From Auriscalpium vulgare (taxonomy: Eukaryota; Basidiomycota; Agaricomycetes; Russulales; Auriscalpiaceae): a stretch of DNA of 64,000 nt. The stretch's first letter is position 1. Each line of letters opens with the position of its first letter. The notes beneath the pieces were generated by a model. It ran no database searches. It had not been told where the DNA came from and saw only the letters and a list, made by a program, of their open reading frames with translations. The translations under genes were made by a program, and so were the position numbers. The DNA lies in assembly GCA_019915015.1 (NCBI GenBank), contig JAHBBC010000005.1, positions 1,054,001 to 1,118,000 on the forward strand. Reading direction: 5' to 3'. Shown piece after piece: positions 1 through 11,951 of this stretch.

Positions 1-1261
1 TCTGGGCTCTGCCATGAAGGGCGCGGCAGGCTTTGTTGGGAAGGGGATCGAGGATGAAGAACCGGGATTCGAATCTGCTTTCGGGATCGTGACAGTGAGC
101 GTGCTCGCGCGCGCCGACGAGGGCGAGGTCGGGGAGGTGGCGGCCACATTGGAGGATAGCGGGGACGATGGCGAGCGAGGGGAAAGGGACCGTGGGGACG
201 CCGACAACGGATGGGACGGCGCTGGAAGACGCGAAGGTCAGCACATCGTTCGATACAGAAGGTTATATGCGTGCAAACACCGCGTCGCCGGGGGAAATGA
301 ATGAAGGCACAGACTTACCAGGGTTATTCGCGTGTCCTCCAATGTCCAGCCACCTGGGCGCGTTCGGCCTTCTTCCGTCCATGCCCTGGGTCGGCGGCGC
401 GTCCGCCCGCTGAGGAGGTTGGAACGACGCGGGCGGGCTGCCCAAAGCGCTGGTGAACATCGCTGCGCGTGCGGCGGCCGCAAAGCCTCGCCGCCCTACG
501 CCCGCCATGCCCGCCTCGCCGCCGCTCTTCGTGTCAATCTCCAGGTGCGGAGATAGGGGCGGCGCGTAAAGCGAGGGGGATGGCGAGGGTGGGGCACGCG
601 CGTAGGGCGTCGGGGGCAGTGGTGATTGCGGGGAGGGCGACGGCGGCGCAGGGGACCGGCGCATGAACCTGGGGTCGCCGCCGGAGCGGGTGGACGCATT
701 GGACGGGGCGCGTGCGCGGAACATGAGCGGAGAGGTGGGCGATACGTGGGCGGGCGCAGAGTCGAGGCGCGGGCGGTAGGACGCAGCGGACGGGGAGCGA
801 TTGACGGGGTCCAAAGGAGCGGGAGGGGCCTGTCGGGCCATGAGCGTCGGCGTAGGAGGGTTGCTGGGTCGTCTGCGTTGTATGGAGGGCTGGAGGGAGG
901 GCGCGGGGCTGGTCATACGGTCGTGCGGCGGGTCGGCGCGCTCTGTGCTGTACGAGGAGCGGGTGTCCTGGGACGCCAACGACGTCGTCCGGGGCGTCCT
1001 GGTGTCCGTCGTTGGGCTGGCGGGACTGGGTGTGCGCGAGGTCATGCTCTGGAGGCGCTGGGCGAGCAGAGAGGCGGGCGGGGTGGGGGTGTCATGGATA
1101 GACTTGGGGACGGTGGGCACTGGCGGGGCGGGGGCGCAGAGATGGTCTGCGAGGTGGTCGAGCGGGACTGGATGGCTGCAGGTGGAACATTTTACTGATG
1201 GAAGGAGCTGGGAGATGCGGCCGTCTGGTTGTTGAGCAGGCGGGCGGGCGAGCTGTGCCAT
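1..1261 (-). CDS. LIM-type scaffold protein, 5' part (runs off the window)
   Basis: Exons 1261-319 and 221-<1, joined in phase 1 across a GTAAGT...TTCCAG intron. The ATG at 1261 is chosen because it lies just before the first ordered block: a short motif with Cys-Ser-Thr-Cys, Pro-Val-Pro-Leu and a later His-Leu-Cys, which looks like a zinc knuckle. About 370 residues of Ser/Pro/Arg-rich low-complexity sequence follow. From memory of the family, this layout opens basidiomycete paxillin/LIM-like proteins, whose LIM domains are near the C-terminus; that part lies beyond base 1, so the LIM assignment is inference. The minus-strand frame stays open to the window edge. Confidence 0.5.
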
Positions 1262-1950
1262 GGGGGCTGGGGACGACAGCGACAGCGACAGCCAGCGCTG
1301 GGGGTAGGATGTGGGCGGACGAGCGATGGACGGCCAGCGTTGTTGAGGATGGTCGTCGACGCGGACTTCGCGTTGCTCGACAGCCGACCGCGTGCGTGCC
1401 ATCTTCCCTAAACGGCCACCGTGGCTGAGCGTCCCTGCATTATTGCTGCCTCTGCATTCTTGCTGCATTCTTGCTGGCTCTGCGGCATCTGCATTCCTGC
1501 CTCTGCATATTCCAGCCCGCTGCTACGCCATTCCGCTCACCTCCGCTGTTCTCGCCATCGAACATGCTGCCGGCACTCGCGCTGCCATCACTTCTTGACT
1601 TCTCAAGATGATCCATCATATGCACCCATGATCTGCACAATCTCCCCACGCACCGCTATCTGCAGTCGATCTAACCCTGCATCACACCGCACAGAATATA
1701 GCATGTAGTACACCACACGTCCACCGTCGGACCGTACACTACGCACCAGCTGATGTTGTATATACTTTGTCAACTTCTATTAAAAAAAACGTAACCATCA
1801 CCGACTTGTCAAACACTGAGCAAAGCAGCTGAGCGAAAGCAATGAACACGAGAAAGAAAGCACAGCAGCGCGAATACTCCAGGCAAACGCATACTTACGA
1901 ATACCGACGCCACTCGGCGCCTGCCGCGCGTCCCAGCGGGGCCGTGCCCA
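1262..1950. other. Intergenic, no gene seen
   Basis: 689 bases between the start of the LIM-type gene and the stop of the Zn2Cys6 gene. It holds a tandem CTGCATT-like stretch near 1434-1510 and an A8 run near 1782. No reading frame shows protein-like composition. Confidence 0.5.
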
Positions 1951-4900
1951 CTAGCTCGCCGGCGACGGATACCCAGCGTAGTTCGTTCCCGAGCCCGACC
2001 CACGTCTCAGCGTTTGCGCCCCGCCAGCACCCAGCGCCGACGCGCCGGCTGGCGGTACCTGTGGTGGCAGAGACGCAGGCGGGCGTTGCGCACCAGGCCC
2101 TGCAACACCTCCCTCCGCCCCAAGCACCGGCACCGCCCCCTGCGGGAAACCCCCTGCGTTGCTCCCTATCCGAGTAAAGAACTCGTCCCACTGGCCTGCA
2201 CGCGGCGCACGCGCCCGCTCTTATCATTTGTCTCGTCCAGAACGAAAGAACACGCACCCCAGTCGAACATCCCTCCAGGTAAGCCCTGCAGCCAGCTGTT
2301 GTCCGCCATCGCGAGCTGCTCGAGCGCCATGCCCGCCGGCGATTGGTCCAGCGCATTCATCACTTGCACGCTGCCGCTCGGTGCGCTCGCGCCCTCGTTC
2401 AGCGCCGGGTTCACGTTCGCCGGCAGTGCCCCGCCCGGATTCCCAAGCGGCGTCAGCTCGACGATCGACCCGCTGGCGCGCTCGCGATTCCCTCCCAGCG
2501 CCTCGTCCGCCTCGTCCTCGTCCTCCTCGGAGTCGCTGTTGCTCGGGAGGATCGTCCCTGGCAAGAGCCCCCCATACTCATCCTTCTTCGCCTGCCCGTG
2601 CGCGATAAACACGCCGCCCCCCGGCCGGCTGGGGTCCCTCTCGAACGCAAGCCCGCCGAGCGGCGGATTTTTGCCCACCACACCGCCTGTGGGATTCAGC
2701 GCTGGTGTCTCGACGGGCAGAGGGGGGCCTTGTGTGGCTTCGTATAATAACGCAATGATCTCGGCCGTCTAGCGGGTGGGCGATGAGCCGGAGTATGACA
2801 GATGGAAATAAGAACCCAAACCTTTCGCCGTGCAGACATATGATCTGGAGAAAGCGACTTTTCCCAGCGCCTGATGCAGTCGCGCAGCTTCTTCAATTTG
2901 AGCGCAGCATCGCGGTCTTGCCGGCGTGCCCAAGTGTGGTACTAAGCAGAACCAATCAGCGAGTGGAATGATAACGTCTTGCCAAAAATACGTACCTGTA
3001 CCAGCGCGCAGGAAGTAGCAGCATAAGCAACCATCATCCAGACGTCGTATAGCTTGTCGTTGTGGTCCAGCCAGTCGATCGCGTCCCCCGTGAGCTCCAT
3101 CAGCGTCGACCATTGCTCGATCCCGAGAGCCAATTTGAGATGCTCCGGGCACGAGTACGAGATCCGCATGAACACCCGCCAGAAGATCATCGAGACGCAA
3201 GAATACAACAGGAAGAGCAGACCTGATCGAGTGAGGTAAGGAACGCCCTTGTCCGCAAATGGAGGGGGGACTTGCCGGCGTGCACGGAGGACTCAGTACC
3301 CCGGAATTGGAGGCTTTCGGGAAGATTCTTTTTCCAGTTCTCAATGTCCGTAAGGAGCACCTGCAGCTCCTCGTCGTTTGTTGTCATCAGACCAGACGGA
3401 CTGAACTGACCGTCAGTATGAGCGGAAAATGCCACGGGAGCAAAAATCACGCACCTGTATATGGTCTTCTGAACCCGCCCGAGGATGACACTCAGTCTCA
3501 CAAGCTCGTCGACATAAAGGTCATTAGGATCACCAGAAGACGGCAGGCGGGCATCGCAATCGTTCACGTCGATCATATACGGATGGCCGAACGAGAGGCT
3601 GACCCTACGACCCACCAAGTCAGCAATGGGTACAGGGCAGAACAATAGCGGTGGAGAGCGCGCAAGACGGCCGCTCACCATCGGTCACTGATGACGCAGG
3701 CACCCCATAACCTCCGACGAAGGTCGATGTTCTGCTTGACGGCCTCTGCGCGGTGAAGACCCAAGTCCTGCGCCTACAACGACGCGTCAGCACGTCCCCG
3801 GGTTGCCCCAGCCAGCCGTCGACGTACCATGCGGATAGCAGTCCCGAGCCGGACCCACAGTGCAGAAAGAGCGTTCGGGACGTACTGCGAGTGGCAGTCA
3901 CCTACCATGCACAGAATCAGGAGACTTTGAACGTTGACTATTGACGCGGTCGACAGTATGTCCTCTCCCTTGAGTACGCTGTTGACGGCGTAGCGTATCG
4001 AGTCGAACACGCCCTGGGGCACTTCCCGCCGTGCCGCCGCCACAAGACATATTGAGTAGAGTAATATAGGCGGTGGTGACGGGCTGGCGAGAAATTCTGC
4101 CTGCGTGATGACAGGGAGGATCGGCGCGATCTCGGTGAAGTACGCGTTTACAAGCTTTTCAATCATGTCGCGCTCAATGCGCATGTCGACAGGCTTCGGT
4201 AGCGCCAGCTGCACCTCCTCCGTGTGCGGCTCCATTACCTGTATCAGCCCGTCCCCGGCCTGGCCAACCTCCCATGTGTGATGGTGTCGCGCGTCGTAAT
4301 TTTCGTATATGCGGGAGGGTATCGTAGCACTCGAATGCAATAGATGTGCCTCTGAAGTAGGCCCTGAGAAACGATCAGTTGACAGTTGATTGGAAGACAG
4401 TATAAGGCATGTGCCATCGTGTGGCCCGACAAATGCTTACCGCAAACCCTGGCATCGGTCGTGCGGTATGACTCACCCAGTGGAGTAGAAGAGCCCCTCC
4501 TGTCGGCGCTCTGTAACCGCGTTTTGTCGGCGGTGGCCGCGGCGGCGGCCTCTTCTTCTAGTTTCTTTTTCTTGAAGCGGGTCTCCGCTATGGGCAGGAA
4601 GAATGTGCACTCGAACCCGTACTGCTTGCAGTGTTGGCAAACGGGCGGGTCGGCGTCAGCGAGAACATCACATCTGTCCGACGGAAGCGCCGACAGCCGT
4701 TGGTTAGCGAGGCGGTTCGTTTAACAAGAATGGAGCAACTGAAGCCCTCCAAGGGGGGAAGGGGGGCGTGAAGACCGACCTGATCTTGCGACTGCGACAA
4801 CTGTCACATGCCCGCTGGGTCTTCGTTCGCTTCTTGGACTCCGCAGTCTGGGACGCACTGCCTCCGTGGGTTGAGCCGCCGTTGGCGTGCCCCGTGGAAG

Positions 4901-5600
4901 GACCGGCCTCATCGTCAGAGATATCGGCGTCCCGTGCTTGACTCTCCGACATGGACTTGCGCTTGCGCTTGCCGGCCGGCTGCTGGCTGGCCGCGGCAGG
5001 GGATGGCACGGCAGCTGGTGACGGCTGAGACGGCGTGTCCGGCCCTGCGCTCTGGCGGTGCGGCGCGGCATACATCATCATCTGCTGAGGGTACGCGGCA
5101 GCCTGGTAGTGGGGGAAGCCGGGGTATGACTGGTGGTGCATTGCATAGCCATACTGGGGGTGGGCGATATTCTGGCCGGGCATGCCGGGGCCAGCGGTGG
5201 GACTGCCGCCACCGTTGTGGGGAAGATGGCCGGGGGTGGCAGGGTGGTGGTAGGGGGAGCCGGTGTGGGTGAAGGGTGAGCCGTTGGAATAGGGCGGGTT
5301 CATGATGGGATAGTGAGGGGGGTAGGGCTGGGCTATGGACGCGCGGGGGTCGGTGTCGCGGGGCTGCGGGATATTTTGTTGCGGCTCTTCGCGGGCGTGC
5401 GAAACGACGGAGGTGCGGGAGGCTAGACCTGTGTGGGCGGTTAGTCAGATTGGAGTAGCGATGGGAACGCACCGATGTCTGGGGACGGGACGCGGGCGGG
5501 GGCGGGGGCTCGCTTTGCACGTTTCTTAGGCTGTTTGTCTGGCGGGGAGGGCTGAGCTGGCGGAGAGAGCCTGAGAGGCAAAGCGCGTACCGGAGTCCAT
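1951..5600 (-). CDS. Zn2Cys6 fungal-specific transcription factor, 976 aa
   Basis: Twelve exons: 5600-5591, 5538-5473, 5428-4780, 4673-4477, 4363-3828, 3773-3679, 3604-3455, 3400-3276, 3222-2996, 2941-2822, 2768-2258, 2195-1951; all phases agree. A disordered Pro/Gln/Tyr-rich N-terminus with basic KKRAKR is followed by a binuclear zinc cluster (about residues 236-270: C-x2-C-x6-C ... C-x2-C-x6-C) split by intron 3. A Lys/Glu-rich linker and a Fungal_trans middle-homology domain follow (about residues 345-720, including PTSEAHLLHS and GDGLIQV). The C-terminus carries the frequent FDWGQWDEFF motif. It should be a nuclear, sequence-specific regulator; its target genes cannot be told from here. 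Intron 8 uses a GC donor. The 10-nt first exon makes the exact start less certain. Confidence 0.85.
3223..3275 (-). other. GC-AG intron of the Zn2Cys6 gene
   Basis: The donor reads G|GCAAGT, the best GC-AG consensus, and the acceptor is GATCAG. Joining here restores the conserved run HAG-LLFLLYSC in phase 1. No GT donor in the area does so. Confidence 0.75.
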
Positions 5601-6158
5601 GGCTGGCTCGGACCTTGGCCCCGAAAAATGATCGAGTCCGAGGGTTCAGTTCTGTGTGCTGACTGAGGACCAATCTGACGGCCGATACGTGCAACACCCG
5701 CGAAGACCAGGCGGGGGAGGCGTTATGTAAGGACGACGGCGTCCAAGTGGGTCGGCACCTACTCTGCGCGTGCGAGCAGTCCGTCGAGGCTCGAGTCGCG
5801 CTTGGCCGGGGGCAGGCAGACTGGGGCAAAGAGGCGAACCGGGGGACCGTGGTAGCAGCTCGTCCTCGTCCGCCGGGACGGCAACGGAACGAGGAAACAC
5901 ACTGCCGCAACTCTGCCCCTTCAGTCGCCGACCCAATCTTTCGGTCCGCGACCCGTACGGCACCCTGGCCCCCGACACACCGCCGCCTCGCACGGCCCCG
6001 GCCATCCCCCGACACGGACGCCGTGGTTCATTAATTATTGCCGCGGCACGCCGTTCCGCTTCTTTAATTGTCGTCGGCCGACCCTTCCGTCTCCTCTCAG
6101 GGCACCCTCGCCAAAGTCTACACGTCAAGGTATACTCAATCTAGATACACAAGCCACC
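5601..6158. other. Intergenic between two minus-strand genes
   Basis: 558 bases holding the ERF2 3' flank and the promoter of the Zn2Cys6 gene. Open frames here are arginine-rich shadows of GC-rich DNA. Confidence 0.5.
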
Positions 6159-8567
6159 CTACCCCTCCCTCCTCCGCCCCGCCTCCAAGTCCTCGTCGTA
6201 CCCCGCGGGGCATTCGCGCGGCGCCAGACCCGGGTTGATGCCTCGCTTGTCCTCCGTCGCAACCGCGTGCGGCTGCAGCCACGAGTAGCCCTTCGGTCTG
6301 CACAGCACATCCGCAACGTTGCCCCGCCAGCTCGCGTGTGCGAATGGGTTCGGTGGCGGTGGTCCAGGCACCAGCGACTTGTGCGCCGAGTTCCGGATCT
6401 GGCCACAGTCGGTCAGTCATTCATGCGTGATATTGATAGGCGCATGATGCGACACATACCTGCTCGATTGTGGTAATATTGAGGAAGAGCAACTGCGCAC
6501 TCCGTCAGCATACACACGCAGCACGTAACGCTCATAACCACATACCCGCACATGGTATACCAACAGCGCGCTCACAGGCCAGATAACGAGGATGGACAGG
6601 CAGAACGCAACGGCGCTCCCCGCCCCGTGCCCAAGCGCATCTCCAAACCCGTAGTCGTTGCGTCTCGTCAACAAATAGATGTGCAGGGCCGACGTGACAA
6701 TCACCAGACACAGCGTCAGCGTCTACCCGGGCCCCGAATGGCCTCTGATGAGTAAGTGGCGTGAGCTGTCATGGTGAAAGCACTCACGGTGACAAGAATG
6801 AATGCGAAAAAGTACGTGTAATTCCGTCGACCGACGCAGTTATTCACCCATTGGCAATGATGATCGCAGCCATCCACGCAATTATCACACTGTCAGCGGA
6901 AACGAAAATAGTGTCAGACGATTATTGGCGCTCGGTTCGGCGTTGTATGAACTGACCATTTTGCAGTGACTGGACCGTGGAGGACGGTAAGTTTGGCACG
7001 TCGTACAATACTTGACGCGAACGCTGTTGGGTAAATCCATCAGATGACACGCTCCCATTATACGAGCGCCAGGACGCTTGGGGATGGACGCACACTCCCG
7101 CTCGCAATTTTAGGTCCCGGGGAAGAGGCGCGCGCGCTCCTCCGTCTGATGGCGACGTGGACGGGTATGGCGGGTCCGGATCTAAGTTTCGCGGAAGGAT
7201 ACCAGGATCTGTGAATGCCTGTCATGGCAGCGGCGCATCATCAGCAGGGTCGCGCACACATCGCATGAAACGCTGTTCAGACGTACGGTAGACAGCTGCA
7301 GGGATATTGTGAGCAGGCACAGATACGCGCCCACGATGGCAACAGCGGGGCTTTCATTATGCCACCACCACACGCAGGTCGTGCCAAACCACACGCCCGA
7401 TATCCCGAGCACGAGGGCGAAAGTCCCGATGAACGCCCACGGCGTGTCCCCGCCCGTGAGAAGCCTCCCCTTCCAAAACCAGCGGTTGCTCGACGGGTGC
7501 AGCTCGTAGTTGCGCACGTAGCGCACATTCTTCCCATCTCTCCGCGGCACGGCAGACAGTAGCGGCCCGTCCTGAGGCGGGAACGGCACGTATGAATCCG
7601 GAACCGCGCGCGGTGAGGACGGCAGCGGCCGCTCGATCTTAAACACCTCGTCCTCGTCGAACTGCTTCGTCTCGAACGTCGTCCGCCCGTTGCTCGTCCC
7701 CACCGTCGACATATTGTCCACAAAACGCGCCTCGGCCGTCACCGGAGAGTTGTTCTGGCTGCCGTTGTGCGACAGCCGCCGCACCATCTCGAGGCTGAGC
7801 CCCTTCCTGAACCGCTCGAAGCTGTCGCGCACCCGCGCGCCGGCGGACGCCGGGCCCGTGCTTGTCTTCGACGCGCTGCGCTCCAACGCGCTTCGCGAGA
7901 GCGACGGTCGCGACTGGTGCGTCGCCGAAGAGCCCGCGCGCGCGCGTACCGGCGAGCTGACGGGGAGTAGCGGCTCGCGGCTGTACTTCGTGTTCTTGAC
8001 CGGCAAGTGGCGCGCGGGGTCCTCTCCCACCGGCGCGCGCGGCGCAGACACCAGCGGCGCGTGGTTGACGTCGGACGTGGGCCCCATGCTGCCCGATGCC
8101 GATGCGTCCGAGTCGTACGAGACGTCCTGCGGGTGCGGCACGAGCTGCGACGGGCCCAGGTACTCGCGCGGCGACGGCAGCCCGTGCGACGACGCGACCG
8201 ATGAACGGCGCGAGTCGTCGAGGAAGGACAGGGGGATGTTGTTCGGGCGTGCGGGGCGGAAGAAGGACGCGGATGGGAGGATCCCGCCCGCGTGGGTGGA
8301 ACCGGCGCCGAAGCTCTTGCGCGAGGGCGACTGGGGCTCGCCGGAGATGGGCAGGGGCGGGCGCGGACGCGGGGTCGCGGAGACGATGGAGCCGTTGCGC
8401 GCATGTGTGGATGTGCTGCCGCTGCGGAGGCGTCCATCTGCGGCGCCGTCGAGGCGAGTTGAAGCGCCGACGGAGGAGAGCGACGAGGGCAGCTGGGACG
8501 GCCGCGGGGTGAAGTTGACAGATGGCACAGAGGCCGAGTAGGGTAAAGAGTGTTGGGATGAAGCCAT
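6159..8567 (-). CDS. ERF2: Protein S-palmitoyltransferase (DHHC), ERF2 type, 674 aa
   Basis: Exons 8567-7287, 7218-7094, 7023-6957, 6889-6788, 6722-6546, 6492-6460, 6398-6159. A Ser/Pro-rich cytosolic N-terminus of about 350 residues precedes an [16 protein letters not shown] motif and the first two membrane helices. [10 protein letters not shown] motif follows, then the cysteine-rich domain ending in [17 protein letters not shown] (around residue 500), where the DHHC cysteine takes the acyl group. Two more helices and a short tail follow. By family, it palmitoylates Ras and similar proteins at the ER/Golgi with an Erf4 partner; no partner gene is seen here. The N-terminus is longer than in yeast Erf2 and probably disordered. 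Annotation to the ERF2 clade rests on the [22 protein letters not shown] signature. Confidence 0.93.
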
Positions 8568-9232
8568 TGGTCAAGACGTGAAGAAAAGTGCACTGGCGGG
8601 AGGACGCGAGGCCAGATGAGGTTTTGTGGAAGACCCTCCGACAGGTAATCCTGGCCTGATATTATTGAGGTGGCGAAGTGTGGATGCACTGGCGGAGGGG
8701 GAAAGATGTGCTATGTGAACATGCAGACGAAAGGGAGGCCAGTGAAGGTGCACACCAGGCGAGACGGGCGGCATGCACTGGTCAAATTTGGTCCTGTTTG
8801 TTGCCCCGGCTCTGGCTTCTATTTTACTCTTCAAGAACGCTAGCGTTACACTGTTGCGCTTGTCTGGCGCGTACGGTCGATGAATATGGGACAGACGAGG
8901 AAGAGCAAGCTGGGATCAGGCAGGACGAGAAGGTTTGTCACACTGATTTGTTCCGAACAGTTCTGCAGTTCTGTAACAAGAAGCAGTACTTTACTTGCTC
9001 GTCACTTAGCTTCATAAAGCCTTAGTAACTAGTCTACTTTCCAATAGCATGTAATAGACATGATTATTCATGCATATATCAACTAGCATCGTCCAGACAG
9101 TGTACGTGCAGTAGCCAAGTCGATTTGGCGACCCGAGGACCGGTAACTGAGCGTGGGAACAACTGGCTTAGTTCTTCTTCACCGCCTGTCTCTCTCTCAA
9201 GTCATCGGGACAGTCAAACGGTCCTCAACACC
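8568..9232. other. Divergent intergenic region (ERF2 / deaminase)
   Basis: 665 bases between two genes pointing away from each other, so it should hold both promoters. The half near 8930-9130 is AT-richer than its surroundings. No gene is evident. Confidence 0.5.
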
Positions 9233-10720
9233 ATGGCCGATGCTTATATACTTCACCCAGACGAAGACGAAGACTGGTCTACTGACACCGAGCGTACGCA
9301 CTAACTATTGCCCGAGCCCATCCCCTTCTAAGTCTTCATTACAGGTTAGCAAGACATAGTATCAGATACACTAAAGGTGATACACATCCTCGGGGCCCTT
9401 CCCTGTGACGCAAACCGCAAATATCGCAAGATGACTTTCTCAGCGGCGGAGGACCGCGAGGAGTTAGCCTTCCTCCGCGCCGTCGCAACGTTTGCTGTCG
9501 GAGACTCGCCGCAGGACCAACTGGCCGTCACCCTCTGCCGATTCCTCGGCGGAAAATCGTTTCTCTTCGCGATGAATCGACCGCCTTTACTCGCGGACAA
9601 AATATGGGTCGAGGAGTTCTTTCAAAGCACTGTTCAGGCGACTGATCACTGCCGCTATCTCTCTTTCGCCCTCGAGCACTCGCCATCACTCATCCGGCAT
9701 CAGATCACAGATCTGAAGGCAGCGATTGAGGGGTCAGCTAGCTCTTTAGAAGACCTTCTGGAGCCGTGCACGGGTCAAGACTCCGGCGACCTCGACGAGC
9801 TGACTGCTTTCCTGAGATCTGCCAACTTTTCCATCCTACCTCCAATAGATGATCTCAGAAGTGCAGATCTCCGATCCCTGTATCTCGTTGTCCTCAAGTG
9901 CCTTCAATCCCGTGCCATTGATTATCTCGCTCCGCCCTCAGAAGACGCGCTCGCCCCCTTTGCTGAGATCACATCGCTGGCGACGCTCCTTGACAGCTTG
10001 GTTGCAAAACTCGACCCCAAAATGATGGCGATTGCTGCCCCTTCTGTACAAACGCTGCGCGACAGCGTTGCTACTGTCGCACGATATGCGCTCGGCGCCG
10101 TCGCGTTCGTGAAGTCCCGGCGAAAGTACATCCCCGACCCTACCAACGTTCCCATCGAATGGGAGTATCCTTTGAACCTCTCTTCAGACCACAATCTCCT
10201 GCCCCGCGAATCGATCACTCTGTCATCACTGCCCGAGGTGGTGGAAAGCTGGGCCCATTCTGCTCCGGAGACCCTGGAGAACCTCATCGGAAGCCGATGG
10301 AAAGACGACATGGTTACTACCCCCGTGCTGCACGCTGAGATCCGTTTGTTCCACTTCACGAACTATGAAATACTCAACACGAGGATTTCAGCCGGGGACG
10401 GACGCTTCTAAATAGGGAGCAGCACGGACACGTGTGCATGCTGCGAAATCCTGTTGCGCAGTGCATGCGCGTACTGGAAGCGCGCGTGGTTAGTCCACGC
10501 GACGGGACGCTTTCTGCCGGACTGGGGGAACACGGGGAGCAGCCTGTACAGGCGATGGGAGGATGAAGTACGGGAGTTTGCGGAAGCCTCGTTGGCAAGC
10601 TTGTATGAGATTCTCATCTCAAATCCTGTGAGCAAGTTCGGTTATGTGTGTTCAGTGCACTTACTGCTTGTTCCAGGAGTCATATCCAGGTTTTGTGAAC
10701 AAAGACGGTTTGTCGTGTGA
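9233..10720 (+). pseudogene. OTT_1508-like deaminase, interrupted by an in-frame TAA
   Basis: Exons 9233-9293 and 9354-onward. The frame stops at TAA 10409-10411 (372 aa) but continues in the same frame to 10720. Before the stop, an alpha-helical N-terminal region of about 340 residues leads to the zinc-site motif HAEIRLFHF. After it, still in frame, come IGSS-x6-CxCC, the second zinc-ligand motif, and VHATGRF, matching the layout of OTT_1508-like deaminases common in basidiomycetes. The TAA stands where family members usually carry an aromatic residue before IG(S/V)S. As written, the product lacks the Cys ligands and should be inactive. A 72-nt intron (GTTTGT...AAATAG) could remove the TAA in phase, but it would also delete the strand between the two motifs, so a nonsense mutation is preferred. 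Confidence 0.65.
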
Positions 10721-10799
10721 CGACGGCCCGGATCGCTCGATCTTGACGTTTCACGACAAACCGTCTTTGTTCACAAGACCTGGATATGACTCCTGGAAC
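10670..10799. repeat. 48-bp-arm inverted repeat (hairpin)
   Basis: Left arm 10670-10717 and right arm 10752-10799 are reverse complements at 47 of 48 positions, with the mismatch at 10692. The 34-base spacer is 10718-10751. The element overlaps the last codons of the deaminase frame. The arms match nothing else I noticed in the window. A small MITE-like element, a recent inverted duplication or a hairpin-RNA precursor are all possible. Confidence 0.95.
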
Positions 10800-11229
10800 G
10801 AGTGCTAGTTGGAAAATGCGTGGTTGAAATCGGTGTTTGGTGACTCATGGGAGATGGCGCGGAAAGTTTGACAACCAAGACTTCAGGTAATGTTGCTGCT
10901 GATACATGAACGTCTCCTTCAAGGCTGACGTGCCTCCCCATGACGCCTTGTCCACGAGGGAAACTGTCTTTGATCATCATTAAGCTTGAATGAAAACAGC
11001 GCAGATCTAGATCACACCGTGAGCATAGCGTAATGTCGTTTTTGCCTGCCTCCTGTTGATCCACTCGTCCACAGGACATCGTGTCGTCGGCGACGTCGCC
11101 ATCATCATCGGAATCGGAATTTTAACGTTGGTGCCATCGTAGGCATCGTCAACGCATTCGAATTCGCCATCGAGGTCGCCATCGTCAACTCAGCAGGGCG
11201 GGCTCGGCCTTTCTGGCAAAGAAAAAGAT
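10800..11229. other. Spacer between the deaminase copies
   Basis: 430 bases with no intact frame. Bases 11070-11200 contain imperfect repeats of GTCGCCATC / CATCGTC. The first half of the second deaminase copy might have lain here, but no His-Ala-Glu motif is left. Confidence 0.5.
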
Positions 11230-11544
11230 GTGCGTACGGTCTGCCACATGTCATCCATCACATTACTCGAGGCTGTGAAGCTTGTGGCAGTGTCCAAGCG
11301 CTCCTGCTTGCTTTGCACAGAGTGGTTTTCTGTCCACAATCTGCTGGTGCATGGGGGGTGGGCAACGAAGGGCTCACACGGTAGGCTTTACTGGGACTGG
11401 CAGGTGAATAGAGGAGACGCTCGGGATATGCATACGAGACTGGTCGAAATGCTCAAGGACCCCCTCCGGCAGTGCCCTTCGCGGTTCAAGGCAGACGCGT
11501 TCCGCACGCCGCACGGGTCACCTATACTTTGTAGTTTGTACTGA
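11230..11544 (+). pseudogene. C-terminal fragment of a second OTT_1508-like deaminase
   Basis: An open frame of 104 codons without its own convincing start. It contains AVSKRSCLLCTEWF followed by TKGSHGRLYWDW. This is the Cys-x2-Cys half of the deaminase domain and the conserved strand after it, parallel to IGSS...CACC and VHATGRF in the upstream copy but clearly diverged. The HxE half and the N-terminal helical region are missing upstream, so it is a truncated relic rather than a functional gene. Confidence 0.6.
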
Positions 11545-11951
11545 TTCCGCCATATACACTGCCTCTTGACCCCAACAATGAGACAGAAAGCAATGCATCG
11601 ACGAGGCTTGTGCTCGGGCAGGCTCGACGCTGCTACTTGCCTCTTGCCTCATCGTCATCATCACCGTCTGACTCCCTCTTCCGACCTCCGTTTTGCCCCC
11701 AGCGTACCAGAACACGCAAGCAAGCGACGGAGTAAATGCCAGTCTCGTTGACAAGTTGACTCAGACCCGGGACACGCTACTTCGCCAGCGGAGTCGTGGA
11801 CTGTGCTGACAGTGCAATGCGTCAATTACCAGCACCGGTGTGTCTACATACGCTCTGAAGCGTTCATGCTGATTGTTGTATGTGGCAGGCCAGCATTTGA
11901 ATCCTCGTGTGCCCTAGACCCACCCTTTCTTTCTGCTGCACATTCAGCGAC
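11545..11951. other. Spacer without a recognisable gene
   Basis: 407 bases after the deaminase relic. I see no coding signal. Confidence 0.4.

Noticed and set aside
4915..6015. 366-codon minus-strand frame overlapping the Zn2Cys6 5' exons
   Set aside because: It is the wrong frame of the same exons; the phase-correct model uses another frame with small introns.
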